Origin: Methanobacterium sp. UBA294
GTDB taxonomy: Archaea; Methanobacteriota; Methanobacteria; Methanobacteriales; Methanobacteriaceae
Assembly: GCA_002494495.1 (NCBI GenBank)
Contig: DACB01000015.1
Span: forward strand, 93,465 to 157,464
Direction: 5' to 3'
Length of the DNA: 64,000 nucleotides
This document shows positions 39,740 to 48,739 of this stretch, one piece after another. Numbering within the stretch: the stretch's first letter is position 1; every line of letters begins with the position of its first letter. Under the pieces are notes generated by a model. That model worked only from the letters and a program-made list of their open reading frames with translations, made no database searches and was not told where the DNA came from. Position numbers and translations under genes: made by a program.

Positions 39740-40794
39740 TATAATGATCTCCTGGCAAATTTACTGGTTTCTACGCCCCTTTCCTGGAGCCAGTCTCTTG
39801 TTTTTCCCTGTATAATTAGGTCTACATTTTTAAGTTCTTTGAGGTTACTTGCACCCAAGAGGTACATTACCACCTTAAGTTCTTCTATGAACTTTTCAAG
39901 GCGAGCAACTACTGCTTCTGGTCCCTCAAAGGCTTCCTTCAATAGTGGCAGGGCTATGCCCGCGGTATCTGCTCCCAGGGCTATTGCTTTGGCCATGTCC
40001 AGGCCAGTTCTTATTCCCCCAGAGGCAAGTATCGGTATATTAACTTGTTCTAATACTTCCACGGTGCTTACTGCTGTGGGTATTCCCCAGTCCCAGAATA
40101 GGTCTCCCAGGGAACGGTCCTTTGACCGGTAGGTTTCAACTGCTGCCCAGCTTGTTCCACCGGCACCAGCAATATCAATTGCAGCTGCACCTGCTTTTTC
40201 CAGGGCTACTGCATCTTCTCTTTTTATTCCTGCACCGGTTTCTTTTATTATGACTGGTATTTCCAGTGTTTCTATTGCCTTTTTTATATTTTCTAGATAA
40301 TTTTTTGAATTTACATCCCCTTCAGGTTGTATAACTTCCTGTAAGGGGTTCAGGTGGATGGCCATGGCATCCATGTCCATCATTGCTGCTGATTTCTCAG
40401 CATATTCAACCTGGGGTGCTCCTATATTCCCTATTATAAGTGTGGATGGAGCTTCATCCCGTATAATTGTGTATGTTGGTTTAAGTTCGGGGTTTTCCAC
40501 CGCTGCTCGTTGGCTTCCCATCCCCATGCCTATCTTAAGTTTTTCGGCAGCTTTTGCCAGTGCCTGGTTTATGGCCTGGGATGCGGGGTGGCCCCCGGTT
40601 ATACCGGTTATTATTATTGGTGCCTCGAGTTTTTTACCTAAAAATTCTGTCTCTAGGCTGATCTCTTCCTTATCTATACCTGGAAGAGCTTTGTGAATTA
40701 ATTCTACATCACCAAAACCGGTCCTTTTATCTCTGTACTCTACATCTTTTTCCATGCAGAGGTTCAGATGATGTAGTTTTCTATCAGAAATCAT
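39739..40794 (-). CDS. fni: type 2 isopentenyl-diphosphate delta-isomerase
   Basis: A 351-residue FMN enzyme that interconverts isopentenyl and dimethylallyl diphosphate. HHLNLCMEKDVEYRDKRTGF at 8-27 is the family N-terminus. IITGITGGHPASQAINQALA, then MGSQRAAVENPEL (flavin and substrate region) and LNPLQEVIQPEGD follow. DIAGAGGTSWAAVETYR and ASGGIRTGLDMAKAIALGAD form the FMN phosphate site. Its stop overlaps the RNase J start by one base. It acts after isopentenyl phosphate kinase, the next gene upstream. Confidence 0.95.
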   Translation of the reverse strand: MISDRKLHHLNLCMEKDVEYRDKRTGFGDVELIHKALPGIDKEEISLETEFLGKKLEAPIIITGITGGHPASQAINQALAKAAEKLKIGMGMGSQRAAVENPELKPTYTIIRDEAPSTLIIGNIGAPQVEYAEKSAAMMDMDAMAIHLNPLQEVIQPEGDVNSKNYLENIKKAIETLEIPVIIKETGAGIKREDAVALEKAGAAAIDIAGAGGTSWAAVETYRSKDRSLGDLFWDWGIPTAVSTVEVLEQVNIPILASGGIRTGLDMAKAIALGADTAGIALPLLKEAFEGPEAVVARLEKFIEELKVVMYLLGASNLKELKNVDLIIQGKTRDWLQERGVETSKFARRSL

Positions 40795-40886
40795 GATCTT
40801 CTGTACCTTCTAATTTTTTAATTTGTGATTCTGTTAATTTTCCTATTTTACCGGGTTTCCTGTTGTTTCTGGATAAAATTGTTTTT

Positions 40887-41678
40887 TTACTTTTTAATCC
40901 GTGTTCCTGTTACATTCTCACCATTTAGGGCCTTTCTAATGTTGCCCTCTGTGTTGGCGTTTATTATTTCAGATTCTATTTTTAACTCTAAAAGTTCAAG
41001 GAGTTCACTGACTTTTCCACCCATACCCCCGGTAACATCTGTATTTGTTTCTTCTCCTGTTTCCATCTGTTCTAGTGAGGATACTGTTTCAATCAGGTGG
41101 GCATCTGAGTATTTTTTAGGGTTTTTATTGTATATTCCATCTACATCTGTTGCCAGGATCACCCTCTTTGCATGAAGATTCTCTGCCAGAAATTTTATTA
41201 TCTGATCTCCAGAGAGAACTGCCATCTGAATGTGTTCATTTTCATCTAGAACCACATCCCCATATATGACTGGGACGAAGCCTAGCTCCAGATATCTTTT
41301 TATCAGGGCGATTTCTGCTCTTTTTATCCGTTTATTTTCGGTTAGTATGAATGATGATGGTTGTATAGATACAGATAAAGTACCCTCCCTTCTCAAGTGT
41401 TCAGTAACTAATCCGTTTAATTCCTTGACAGACTGTTGGGTCAGGGAAAATCCCATCATTTTTCTTTCTAAATCTTCCTTATTCCGAATTTCATCTCCTA
41501 TTGCATATTTTTTTGCCAGGGGATGGCCATATGAACCCGCACCATGTACTACTATCAATTTCTGGTGGGTTGATTCTGCTATCTCTCCTGCTATTCTCTT
41601 TAAATTCTCATGATCAATGGTGGGTTCATCTTCTTCCTTTCTGGTTATTACACTCCCACCAATCTTTAAAATTATCAA
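40887..41678 (-). CDS. ipk: isopentenyl phosphate kinase
   Basis: A 263-residue amino acid kinase-fold enzyme of the archaeal mevalonate pathway; it phosphorylates isopentenyl phosphate to IPP. MIILKIGGSVITRKEEDEP is the ATP-phosphate loop; the catalytic/substrate-binding VVHGAGSYGHPLAKKY is near 44-59, whose histidine marks IPK. VILATDVDGIYNKNPKKY and DVTGGMGGKVSELLEL lie in the C-terminal half. The start is TTG at 41678, the position at which IPK proteins normally begin. A 22 bp tandem array separates it from mevalonate kinase upstream. Confidence 0.93.
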   Translation of the reverse strand: MIILKIGGSVITRKEEDEPTIDHENLKRIAGEIAESTHQKLIVVHGAGSYGHPLAKKYAIGDEIRNKEDLERKMMGFSLTQQSVKELNGLVTEHLRREGTLSVSIQPSSFILTENKRIKRAEIALIKRYLELGFVPVIYGDVVLDENEHIQMAVLSGDQIIKFLAENLHAKRVILATDVDGIYNKNPKKYSDAHLIETVSSLEQMETGEETNTDVTGGMGGKVSELLELLELKIESEIINANTEGNIRKALNGENVTGTRIKK

Positions 41679-41808
41679 AATGGATTTAACCCCCTTATAT
41701 AGATTTCCGATTTTTTTATGGAAATCAAATGATATTCTGTCTGATTACTTACTGGCTATTTAATTACCCTGTAAATTCATTTAAATAGCTTTTATTCCTA
41801 TTAACTAC

Positions 41809-42046
41809 CTTATAATCCTATTTAATATCTGTATCTTGATTAATTATTTTATAATCCTAATTTATCTGCCTAATAATCCCTATTTATCTGCCTAATAATC
41901 CCTATTTATCTGCCTAATAATTCCTATTTATCTACCTAATAATCTCTATTTATCTAACTAATAATTTCAATTTAACAAAATAATAATCCCTATCTAACAA
42001 TCTATAATTCCTCAACCTATAATCCTAGTAAACAACCTAATAATTC
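41809..42046. repeat. 22 bp tandem repeat array between mvk and ipk
   Basis: TAATAATCCCTATTTATCTGCC begins at 41871 and recurs at 41893, 41915, 41937, 41959, 41981 and 42003, exactly 22 bases apart. The copies become more diverged towards both ends, reaching the mvk stop codon at 42047. The 368-base gap holds no gene. The units are too short, too variable and without unique spacers, so this is not a CRISPR. Confidence 0.9.
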
Positions 42047-43066
42047 CTATTCAACCACTTTGCAAGTGACTCCTTTATCATACAGCTTAATAGTGAAGGC
42101 TTGCTCCTTACTTTCCAGTTCATGGAGTACTTCATCCATTTTTTCCGGGCAGTATGCAATGATGCTACCGCCGCCACCTGCACCAGTTATCTTTGAACCT
42201 AGGGCACCCTTCTGACGGGCCATGTATACCATACGGGAAAGTTCTGGTGTGTTAACTCCCAGCGCATCCAGGAGTCCGTGGTTTATGTTCATGAGTTCTC
42301 CCAACCTATTATCATCCCTGCTGAGGAGTGCTCTCTGGGCTTCTATGGTCACTTGTTCAATGGAATCTAACAGGGGATTTATTATGGAAGGATATGTTTC
42401 AAGTTTACATCGTACTGATCCAACCAGCTCACCTGTGTTGCTCTCTCTTTTGGTGTGTGCTATGACCAGGGGTAAATCCCAGTCTAAAGGAAGTTTAACC
42501 AGCTCCTGGGCATTCTGAGTAAGATAGATCGCTCCACCATAGGTGCTGAGGGCGGTGTCAATTGGACTTGCTGCCCCCTGAACTTCCAGTTCAACCTGGT
42601 GTGCTAGTGAAGCGATTTCTTCTGCTTCAAGATCTATTTCATAGTATTTACTGGCAGCTGCCAGGGTTGCCACGGTAACTGCCGCTGATGATCCCAGTCC
42701 TGATGCCACCGGCATCTCTATATCCACTGTAACATCCATACCTTTTTTTTGGGATGGGGTTTCTGACTGACTAAATTCTGTTCTGCCCTTTATTATCTTC
42801 AGGGCCTTTAAAATGTACTTCAACATACCCTTACTTGGCTTGTTGTCATGGCTTTCTATAGTTTCATTTTCAAGGTCTAAGAATCCTCCCACTCCAAGTC
42901 GAGTTAATTCTACATGTACCTTTGAATCGGTTCTATCTGTTATTGTTACATGGGCTAATTTGTTAACTGCAAATGCAATAGCTGGTTTTCCGTAAACTAC
43001 TGCATGTTCACCGAAGAGTATTACTTTACCCGGGGCTGATGCTGTAACTTGTATAAAATCACCCAT
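42047..43066 (-). CDS. mvk: mevalonate kinase
   Basis: A 339-residue GHMP kinase that phosphorylates mevalonate with ATP. Motif 1 is SAPGKVILFGEHAVVYGKPA (10-29), motif 2 PVASGLGSSAAVTVATLAAA (about 119-138) and motif 3 KITGAGGGGSIIAYCPE near the C-terminus. It is upstream of ipk and fni on the same strand, giving a compact isoprenoid block for lipid synthesis. A GGTGAT lies inside the first codons rather than before the ATG, so the start is slightly uncertain. Confidence 0.95.
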   Translation of the reverse strand: MGDFIQVTASAPGKVILFGEHAVVYGKPAIAFAVNKLAHVTITDRTDSKVHVELTRLGVGGFLDLENETIESHDNKPSKGMLKYILKALKIIKGRTEFSQSETPSQKKGMDVTVDIEMPVASGLGSSAAVTVATLAAASKYYEIDLEAEEIASLAHQVELEVQGAASPIDTALSTYGGAIYLTQNAQELVKLPLDWDLPLVIAHTKRESNTGELVGSVRCKLETYPSIINPLLDSIEQVTIEAQRALLSRDDNRLGELMNINHGLLDALGVNTPELSRMVYMARQKGALGSKITGAGGGGSIIAYCPEKMDEVLHELESKEQAFTIKLYDKGVTCKVVE

Positions 43067-43174
43067 CTTTAATATATTTATTTAATCAAACTCTACTAAG
43101 TCAATTCTACTGGATAAATTAAAATTTAAATACGTGCATAGTTTTTATTTGATAATTTAAGGACATGCATATTC

Positions 43175-44029
43175 TTATTTTATAACTGCAGCTGCATATC
43201 CCACCACTGCACTTTTATCACCGGTGATATCTCCACTGGTGGCATATTTGAGTACTTCAACCTCTTCTGCACCCATTTGTTTGGAGTATATTATGGCTGC
43301 GTTAACCGGTCCAAACCCGCACATGGTAACATTCAATTCCTCAACACGGTTCATCACTGCTTTTTCGTCCAGGGCCTTGATTGCATCCAGGACCTGGTGG
43401 TCGTTGTTGTAGGCTATATCATATGGTTTGTAGTGGGTGAAGTCTGTGCTGGCCACTATGACCACGTCCCTATCTAGTTGTTTACTTGTTTGGGCTACAG
43501 CATTTCCTATCTCTGTTGCAGTTATCAGATCCTGCATCCACATAGATATGGGCACCATCTTAAACTCTTTGCCAGCTGTCTGTGCCAGGTACTGTATGAA
43601 GGGCACCTGTACTTCACAGCTATGTTCCTGCATATGTGCCACTGGATCTTGGTCTATTATGGGTGCATTTCCCATGAGTCTTTCTGCAAACTCACCGTCG
43701 ATATCAACAAGTCCCATTGGGGTTTTCCACTGTCCTTCGGTTACTGTGGACACACCGGATCCCATTCCAGTATGGTTGGGACATAGTATAATGAATGTCT
43801 CTGGTAAACCGTCTTCTGCGAGTTTCTTGTAGGAGTGGGCAGCCACTGGCCCGGAGTACATGTAACCGGCATGAGGTGCGATTATACTTTTGATCAACCG
43901 CGAGTTACCTATGCTTTCAGGCACTCTTCCAGGACCAAGCTGGTGTTTAAAACAACCTTCTATCTGTTTAGTTAAAGAATCAGGATCTGCTTCATAGAAA
44001 GCACCTGTTACAGCAGGGTTTCTTATCAT
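43175..44029 (-). CDS. MEMO1 family protein (AmmeMemoRadiSam system protein B)
   Basis: A 284-residue protein homologous to human MEMO1 and to extradiol dioxygenases. RNPAVTGAFYEADPDSLTKQ is the N-terminus. SIIAPHAGYMYSGPVAAHSY near 49-68 and MQEHSCEVQVPFIQYLAQ near 132-149 contain the conserved histidines and cysteine of the metal pocket; STDFTHYKPYDIAYNND and ATSGDITGDKSAVVGYAA complete the fold. In archaea it is often linked to a radical SAM protein and an AMMECR1 protein; neither is adjacent here. GTGATTTAA precedes the ATG. Confidence 0.92.
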   Translation of the reverse strand: MIRNPAVTGAFYEADPDSLTKQIEGCFKHQLGPGRVPESIGNSRLIKSIIAPHAGYMYSGPVAAHSYKKLAEDGLPETFIILCPNHTGMGSGVSTVTEGQWKTPMGLVDIDGEFAERLMGNAPIIDQDPVAHMQEHSCEVQVPFIQYLAQTAGKEFKMVPISMWMQDLITATEIGNAVAQTSKQLDRDVVIVASTDFTHYKPYDIAYNNDHQVLDAIKALDEKAVMNRVEELNVTMCGFGPVNAAIIYSKQMGAEEVEVLKYATSGDITGDKSAVVGYAAAVIK

Positions 44030-44225
44030 TTAAATCACTGCCACTTTATTTTTTTATAAATTCATTCCCACTTATTTATATACTAACTAGAATTTTAATT
44101 TTATGTCAGTAAATTATTGCCCTACAGATTTAATTTATAGAGTAAATTTTTCTTTATAATCTATTATTATCCTTTAGAAATTTATTAAAGACTAGTTTTA
44201 TCTTTAATCCGGGTTTGATGTAAGT

Positions 44226-44822
44226 TTACATCTTCAATTCAAAGTCTGTTGGTTCCACGTCAAGATCGGCATCTTCGGCTATGATTCCTCTCGCCCGTAA
44301 TATCTGCCGGGCTAGTAACCAGTACACCAGTGCTATTGCCTTTCTTCCCTTGTTGTTTACGGGTAAGACTATGTCCACATTTCCCAGCAAGTTCTCTGTA
44401 TCGCAGAGTGCTACTACAGGAATTCCCATCTGTTTTGCTTCTATTATAGCTTGTGAGTCTGATCTGGGATCGGTTACAACCAGTACCTTGGGCTCTATGA
44501 ACTTGGCATATTCAGGATTGGTAAGTGTTCCTGGTATAAACCTTCCAGGTATGGTCTTTGCACCTATTATTTCCCCGAATTTCTTGACTGGCGCCTGTCC
44601 ATACTGTCTGGTTGACACCACCAGTATATCATCGGGGTCGTATTTGGCCAGGAAATTGGCTGTTGATTGTATTCTATCGTTGGTTTTTCTAACATCTAAG
44701 ACGTAAAGTCCATCTGCCCTTACCCGGTAGATGTAACGTTCCATGTCTTTAGTTTTCTGTTGAGTGCCGATGTGTAAACCGGCTGCTAAATATTTATCCA
44801 GTGGAATTAAAAGTTCTGTCAA
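44226..44822 (-). CDS. rps2: 30S ribosomal protein S2
   Basis: 198 residues, the archaeal length without the bacterial coiled-coil insert. YLAAGLHIGTQQKTKDMERY, YVLDVRKTNDRIQ, RQYGQAPVKKFGEIIGAKTI and PKVLVVTDPRSDSQAIIEAK are archaeal/eukaryotic S2 (uS2) features. The start is TTG, supported by GAGGTGATAAA directly before it. It follows the ferredoxin gene after a probable terminator hairpin. Confidence 0.97.
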   Translation of the reverse strand: MTELLIPLDKYLAAGLHIGTQQKTKDMERYIYRVRADGLYVLDVRKTNDRIQSTANFLAKYDPDDILVVSTRQYGQAPVKKFGEIIGAKTIPGRFIPGTLTNPEYAKFIEPKVLVVTDPRSDSQAIIEAKQMGIPVVALCDTENLLGNVDIVLPVNNKGRKAIALVYWLLARQILRARGIIAEDADLDVEPTDFELKM

Positions 44823-44947
44823 TTTATCACCTCAAATAAACAATTTTTTATGTTAACCCTTTATTTTTTGCCTATATTTGTAAATAGTGGTTTTTTTATA
44901 GGTACAAATGAAACAGAGGGTTTATGGGTATTGTAATAAATAAAAGG

Positions 44948-44977
44948 GATGCAATTCAATGGTCATAAAATTGCATC
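44948..44977 (-). terminator. hairpin between ferredoxin and rps2
   Basis: GATGCAAT (44948-44955) and ATTGCATC (44970-44977) make a perfect eight-base stem with a 14-base loop. On the minus strand CCCTTTTATTT follows it. It lies 28-57 bases after the ferredoxin stop and may attenuate read-through into rps2. Confidence 0.5.
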
Positions 44978-45004
44978 TTTCTTATTATCATCAAAAATAT
45001 TTTT

Positions 45005-45196
45005 TTAATCTTCCTTTACCTTCACTGCCTCGTTGGGACATACATCCATGCATACCTCACATAAGCTGCAGTCTTCTTGGTTACAAATTATGATCTTGTC
45101 TCCTTCAATATCGAAGTTTTCCATGGGGCATACATCCACACATTCTGCGCAGTCAGCACCATCGCATTTATCTTGGTCTATAGTTATTTTGGCCAT
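45005..45196 (-). CDS. 2[4Fe-4S] ferredoxin
   Basis: A 63-residue electron carrier with two clusters: CDGADCAECVDVCPMEN (with an extra residue between the first cysteines) and CNQEDCSLCEVCMDVCPNEA. AAGGAGACATAAAA precedes the ATG. It sits between eno and rps2, a conserved neighbour relation in this order. The physiological partner cannot be told from sequence; methanogens use such proteins in many low-potential reactions. Confidence 0.93.
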   Translation of the reverse strand: MAKITIDQDKCDGADCAECVDVCPMENFDIEGDKIIICNQEDCSLCEVCMDVCPNEAVKVKED

Positions 45197-45261
45197 TTTT
45201 ATGTCTCCTTATTGGTAACTTTTTTCAGATTTCAATTTGCTAATGGTAATAAATAATATAT

Positions 45262-46512
45262 TCACCTGTATTTTTCTATCCTTCCCATAGCAGGGTCGGT
45301 TATCTCTTCTTCTATCCTGATGAGCTCGTTAAGTTTGGCTATTCTTTCCCCACCAGTTGCACCTGTTTTAATTATTGGGCAGCTCCAGGCCACAGCCAAA
45401 TGGGCGATGGTCTCATCTGTTGTTTCACCTGAGCGGTGGCTTACCACTGGAACCACTTTGTTGTTCCGGGCGAGTTCCACTGTCTGGTAGGTGTCGGTGA
45501 GTGTTCCAATTTGGTTGGGTTTTATGATGATTGAATTTGCGGATTTCTTGTTTATTCCTTCCTGTAGTATCTCCGCGTTGGTCACGTATAGGTCATCACC
45601 ACAGATAAGACATTTGTTCCCTGCTTTTCGGGTGAGCTCTGCAAATCCGTCGAAGTCATCTTCCCGGATGGGGTCTTCTATGTAGTAGAATCCATAGTTA
45701 TCTATGATCTCCTTTACAAAGTCAACCTGTTCCCCAGTGCTCCGGTTTACACCTTCGCGCTGGTAAACGTATGCTTCACCATTCCACATTTCACTGGCTG
45801 CCATGTCCAGTGCGGGCTTTACTTCCACACCAGTTTCATCAGTGACAGACTGACAGGCTTTAACCTGGATTTCCAGTGCTTCTTCACTGGTGAGGTTTGG
45901 TGCCCATCCTCCTTCATCTCCTTTTCCCCCGGTAAATGATGGGTCTTTGGCCTGTATCAGTTCCCTGATTTTACGGTGTACATTGATGTTGGTAAAGACA
46001 GCTTCGGTGATGTTTTCTGCTCCTACAGGTATTACCAGGAATTCCTGTATATCCGGGGCATTTTTACCTGCATGTGCTCCCCCATTTATCATGTTACCCA
46101 GGGGGTAGGGTATTTCATTGGGCATATTTCCCCCTAAAAAGCGGTATAGAGGCATATTATAGGATGCTGCTGCAGCCTTGGCTGTTGCCATGGACACAGC
46201 CACGGTGGTGTTTCCACCTATATGTGAGAGGTTTTCTGTGCCATCTATCTCCTTCAAGACCAGGTCTATCTCATTTAAGTCTTCTGCATCCATTCCTATA
46301 AGTTCAGAGGATATGATATCTTCCACTTCACTTATTATCTTGTCTACTCCCCCATCTGGGAAGGCTACCACTTCACGTGCTCCGGTACTCGCTCCACTTG
46401 GAGCTGCCGCCCTTCCAAAACCGTTCCAGGTTATTACATCCACCTCTAGGGTGGGGTTTCCTCTACTATCTAAGATCTTTCGTACCCGTATGTCTTCTAT
46501 AATACTATCCAC
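45262..46512 (-). CDS. eno: enolase
   Basis: A 416-residue glycolytic/gluconeogenic enzyme (2-phosphoglycerate to phosphoenolpyruvate). Signature regions: VRKILDSRGNPTLEVDV, GAGAxx-type SGASTGAREVVAFPDGG, MVINGGAHAGKN-like NMINGGAHAGKNAPDIQEFL, YYIEDPIREDDFDGFAEL with metal ligands, and the catalytic lysine in IIIKPNQIGTLTDTYQ, then VSHRSGETTDETIAHLAVA. GTG at 46512 is chosen: GAGGTG stands six bases before it and the protein then begins MDSIIEDIRVRK. A GTG three codons upstream lies inside that ribosome site. Confidence 0.96.
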   Translation of the reverse strand: MDSIIEDIRVRKILDSRGNPTLEVDVITWNGFGRAAAPSGASTGAREVVAFPDGGVDKIISEVEDIISSELIGMDAEDLNEIDLVLKEIDGTENLSHIGGNTTVAVSMATAKAAAASYNMPLYRFLGGNMPNEIPYPLGNMINGGAHAGKNAPDIQEFLVIPVGAENITEAVFTNINVHRKIRELIQAKDPSFTGGKGDEGGWAPNLTSEEALEIQVKACQSVTDETGVEVKPALDMAASEMWNGEAYVYQREGVNRSTGEQVDFVKEIIDNYGFYYIEDPIREDDFDGFAELTRKAGNKCLICGDDLYVTNAEILQEGINKKSANSIIIKPNQIGTLTDTYQTVELARNNKVVPVVSHRSGETTDETIAHLAVAWSCPIIKTGATGGERIAKLNELIRIEEEITDPAMGRIEKYR

Positions 46513-46620
46513 AATAAACACCTCTGGAAAAAAATAGTGGGTTAATTCAGGTTTTATTTTTGGATTAACTGTTTTTTTAATTTGGATTTTATTTTTTTTC
46601 TTCTGATTAAATTAAATTTT

Positions 46621-46758
46621 TTTTAATGTGATCTAAATTGTAATGTGATCTAATGATTGTTATTTACAGCTCCTACTTGTTAAATAGCCTGTTTTATTAT
46701 ATCCATTACCTTGTTAAATAGTCTATTTTTATAATTGTCCCCTATTTCTTTAAATAGT
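46621..46758. repeat. imperfect 24-26 bp direct repeats after rpoK
   Basis: TTGTTAAATAG(C/T)CT(G/A)TTTT.T occurs at about 46678 and 46711, and a TTTAAATAGTCTATTTTT copy at about 46748; a separate pair TAATGTGATCTAA lies at about 46624 and 46640. They fill the rpoK-eno gap. Confidence 0.6.
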
Positions 46759-46977
46759 CTATTTTTCTGATTTTCTTTTCACTTCAAGTGGAATTACATT
46801 TTCTTTAAGCTCTAAAGTGGCTATGTCTATAGGGTCAATGGAACCAGTAACTTCAATCTGGGGTTTGGCTCCCATTGAAAGTTGCAGTGCTCTGGCACCT
46901 ATGAGTCGTGCCCTTTCAAATCTAGTGAGTATTAATGGGGTTACTTTCTTCTTGGTACTAGCTTTTTTCCTAGCCAT
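46759..46977 (-). CDS. rpoK: DNA-directed RNA polymerase subunit K (Rpo6)
   Basis: A 72-residue archaeal counterpart of eukaryotic RPB6 and bacterial omega, stabilising the RNA polymerase. LTRFERARLIGARALQLSMG and IDIATLELKENVIPLEVKRK are the conserved core. A lysine-rich start (ARKKASTKKK) precedes it. It sits between the intron-containing tRNA and eno, as part of the rps13-to-rps2 operon. Confidence 0.95.
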   Translation of the reverse strand: MARKKASTKKKVTPLILTRFERARLIGARALQLSMGAKPQIEVTGSIDPIDIATLELKENVIPLEVKRKSEK

Positions 46978-47024
46978 TTTCTTTCTCCTTTCTTGGTAAC
47001 ATCTATTATTATATATGAATTAGA

Positions 47025-47193
<169 letters not shown>

Positions 47194-47197
47194 CTTA

Positions 47198-47365
47198 CTA
47201 CCATACTTCTACATGGGAAATGAACATTCTCCTGCAGCAGTATTTATTTATTCCCAGGTCTTCGAGGACTTCTTTAGGATCCTCACCCTCATCAGTTCTC
47301 TTTTTATATTCCTCAAAATAGGCAGATACAACTTTTCCACAACTTAAACATCTAACTGGAATCAT
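47198..47365 (-). CDS. rpoN: DNA-directed RNA polymerase subunit N (Rpo10)
   Basis: A 55-residue zinc protein equal to eukaryotic RPB10: MIPVRCLSCGKVVSAYFEEY at the start and INKYCCRRMFISHVEVW at the end. The zinc ligands are C6, C9, C43 and C44, the diagnostic CxxC...CC pattern. It anchors the D-L assembly platform of RNA polymerase. GATGG lies a few bases before the ATG. It is flanked by rps9 and by the intron-bearing tRNA, with only four bases between its stop and the tRNA. Confidence 0.96.
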   Translation of the reverse strand: MIPVRCLSCGKVVSAYFEEYKKRTDEGEDPKEVLEDLGINKYCCRRMFISHVEVW

Positions 47366-47491
47366 ATAACCATCGTTTTAATAATGTTTTTTTTATAAAA
47401 TTTTATTTCTGATAAATAATTTTGGTAAGTAATTTTTAAATAAAGAATTGGTTTTCAGAGAACCAAATCCCAAAAAGTATAAGGTATGGGT

Positions 47492-47895
<404 letters not shown>

Positions 47896-47918
47896 TATAC
47901 ACTGATCCTTATAATTTT

Positions 47919-48341
47919 TTAATATTTACCGCCCAGTAAATGGGAAATTTTTCCCAGTTCTATGCTTTTTTCTATGTGTTTGGGCTGGGCTTCTAATGGT
48001 TTTAAGGTTTCTTTATCTTCGAATTTCTTAGGAACTCCTACATGAACTTTTAAAGATTTGAAAGCTTCCCTTCCCTTGGGTTTCTTGTAGGGTAGCATAC
48101 CTCTTACTGTTCTGCGGAATATATCATCGGGCCTTCGTGGGTATTTAGGCCCCATATCTCGGGGGTTTGAAATACTGGCCCTGTCTATTCTCTGTTTATA
48201 TCTGGCATAGGTAAAATCCTTTGTCCCTGATATCAATATTTTATCAGCGTTTAAAACTGTTATATCTTCGCCCTGGAGGAGTTTTTTACTGACTTTACTT
48301 GCCAGTCTTCCCAGTACGAGTCCTTCTCCGTCTATAATCAT
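47919..48341 (-). CDS. rpl13: 50S ribosomal protein L13
   Basis: 140 residues of the archaeal uL13 type: MIIDGEGLVLGRLASKVSKK at the start, SRPDD-equivalent YPRRPDDIFRRTVRGMLPYK near 62-81, and LKVHVGVPKKFEDKE. It binds 23S rRNA near the base of the large subunit. It sits between rpl18e (41 bases) and rps9 (25 bases). Confidence 0.97.
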   Translation of the reverse strand: MIIDGEGLVLGRLASKVSKKLLQGEDITVLNADKILISGTKDFTYARYKQRIDRASISNPRDMGPKYPRRPDDIFRRTVRGMLPYKKPKGREAFKSLKVHVGVPKKFEDKETLKPLEAQPKHIEKSIELGKISHLLGGKY

Positions 48342-48382
48342 TTTAACATTCCTCTACGTGTTTTATTGGATAATCCTTAACT

Positions 48383-48739
48383 TTACTGGATAATCTTTAC
48401 TCCGGTGCCCTTGGGATTTTTCTCCACAAGTGCATCTATATCTAGGATTTCTCCGCCGACTTTATCTATCTTTTCGGCTGCCTTCAGGGAAAAGTCTAAT
48501 GCTGCTACTTGGACTTTATGGTCCAGGACCCCACTGCTTAACACTTTACCTGGTACCAGGACTACATCGTCTGGCTGGGTGTGCCGGTTTATCTTGGAAA
48601 GGTTTACTTCTGCCTGTCTCCTGGTTGGTTTTTCCAGTTTACAGGCTATTTCTTTCCATATTGCCGCTTCTTCCTGGTATGATTTCTCTTTAAGGCTTTT
48701 TATAAGTTTTGTGATCTTGGGATTGGTTTTGGTTACCAT
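48383..48739 (-). CDS. rpl18e: 50S ribosomal protein L18e
   Basis: 118 residues, a protein of archaea and eukaryotes only. NPKITKLIKSLKEKSYQEEA, WKEIACKLEKPTRRQAEVNL, VLVPGKVLSSGVLDHKVQVA and ALDFSLKAAEKIDKVGGEIL are the family blocks. Its ATG directly follows the rpoD stop (TAAATG), so the two are coupled. Confidence 0.96.
   Translation of the reverse strand: MVTKTNPKITKLIKSLKEKSYQEEAAIWKEIACKLEKPTRRQAEVNLSKINRHTQPDDVVLVPGKVLSSGVLDHKVQVAALDFSLKAAEKIDKVGGEILDIDALVEKNPKGTGVKIIQ

Noticed and set aside
38588..39815. Plus-strand frames opposite rnj and fni
   Set aside because: Open only because of codon bias of the minus-strand genes; no homology-like motifs.
41809..42046. CRISPR array
   Set aside because: Repeats follow each other without unique spacers, the unit is only 22 bp and diverges steadily, and no cas gene is near.
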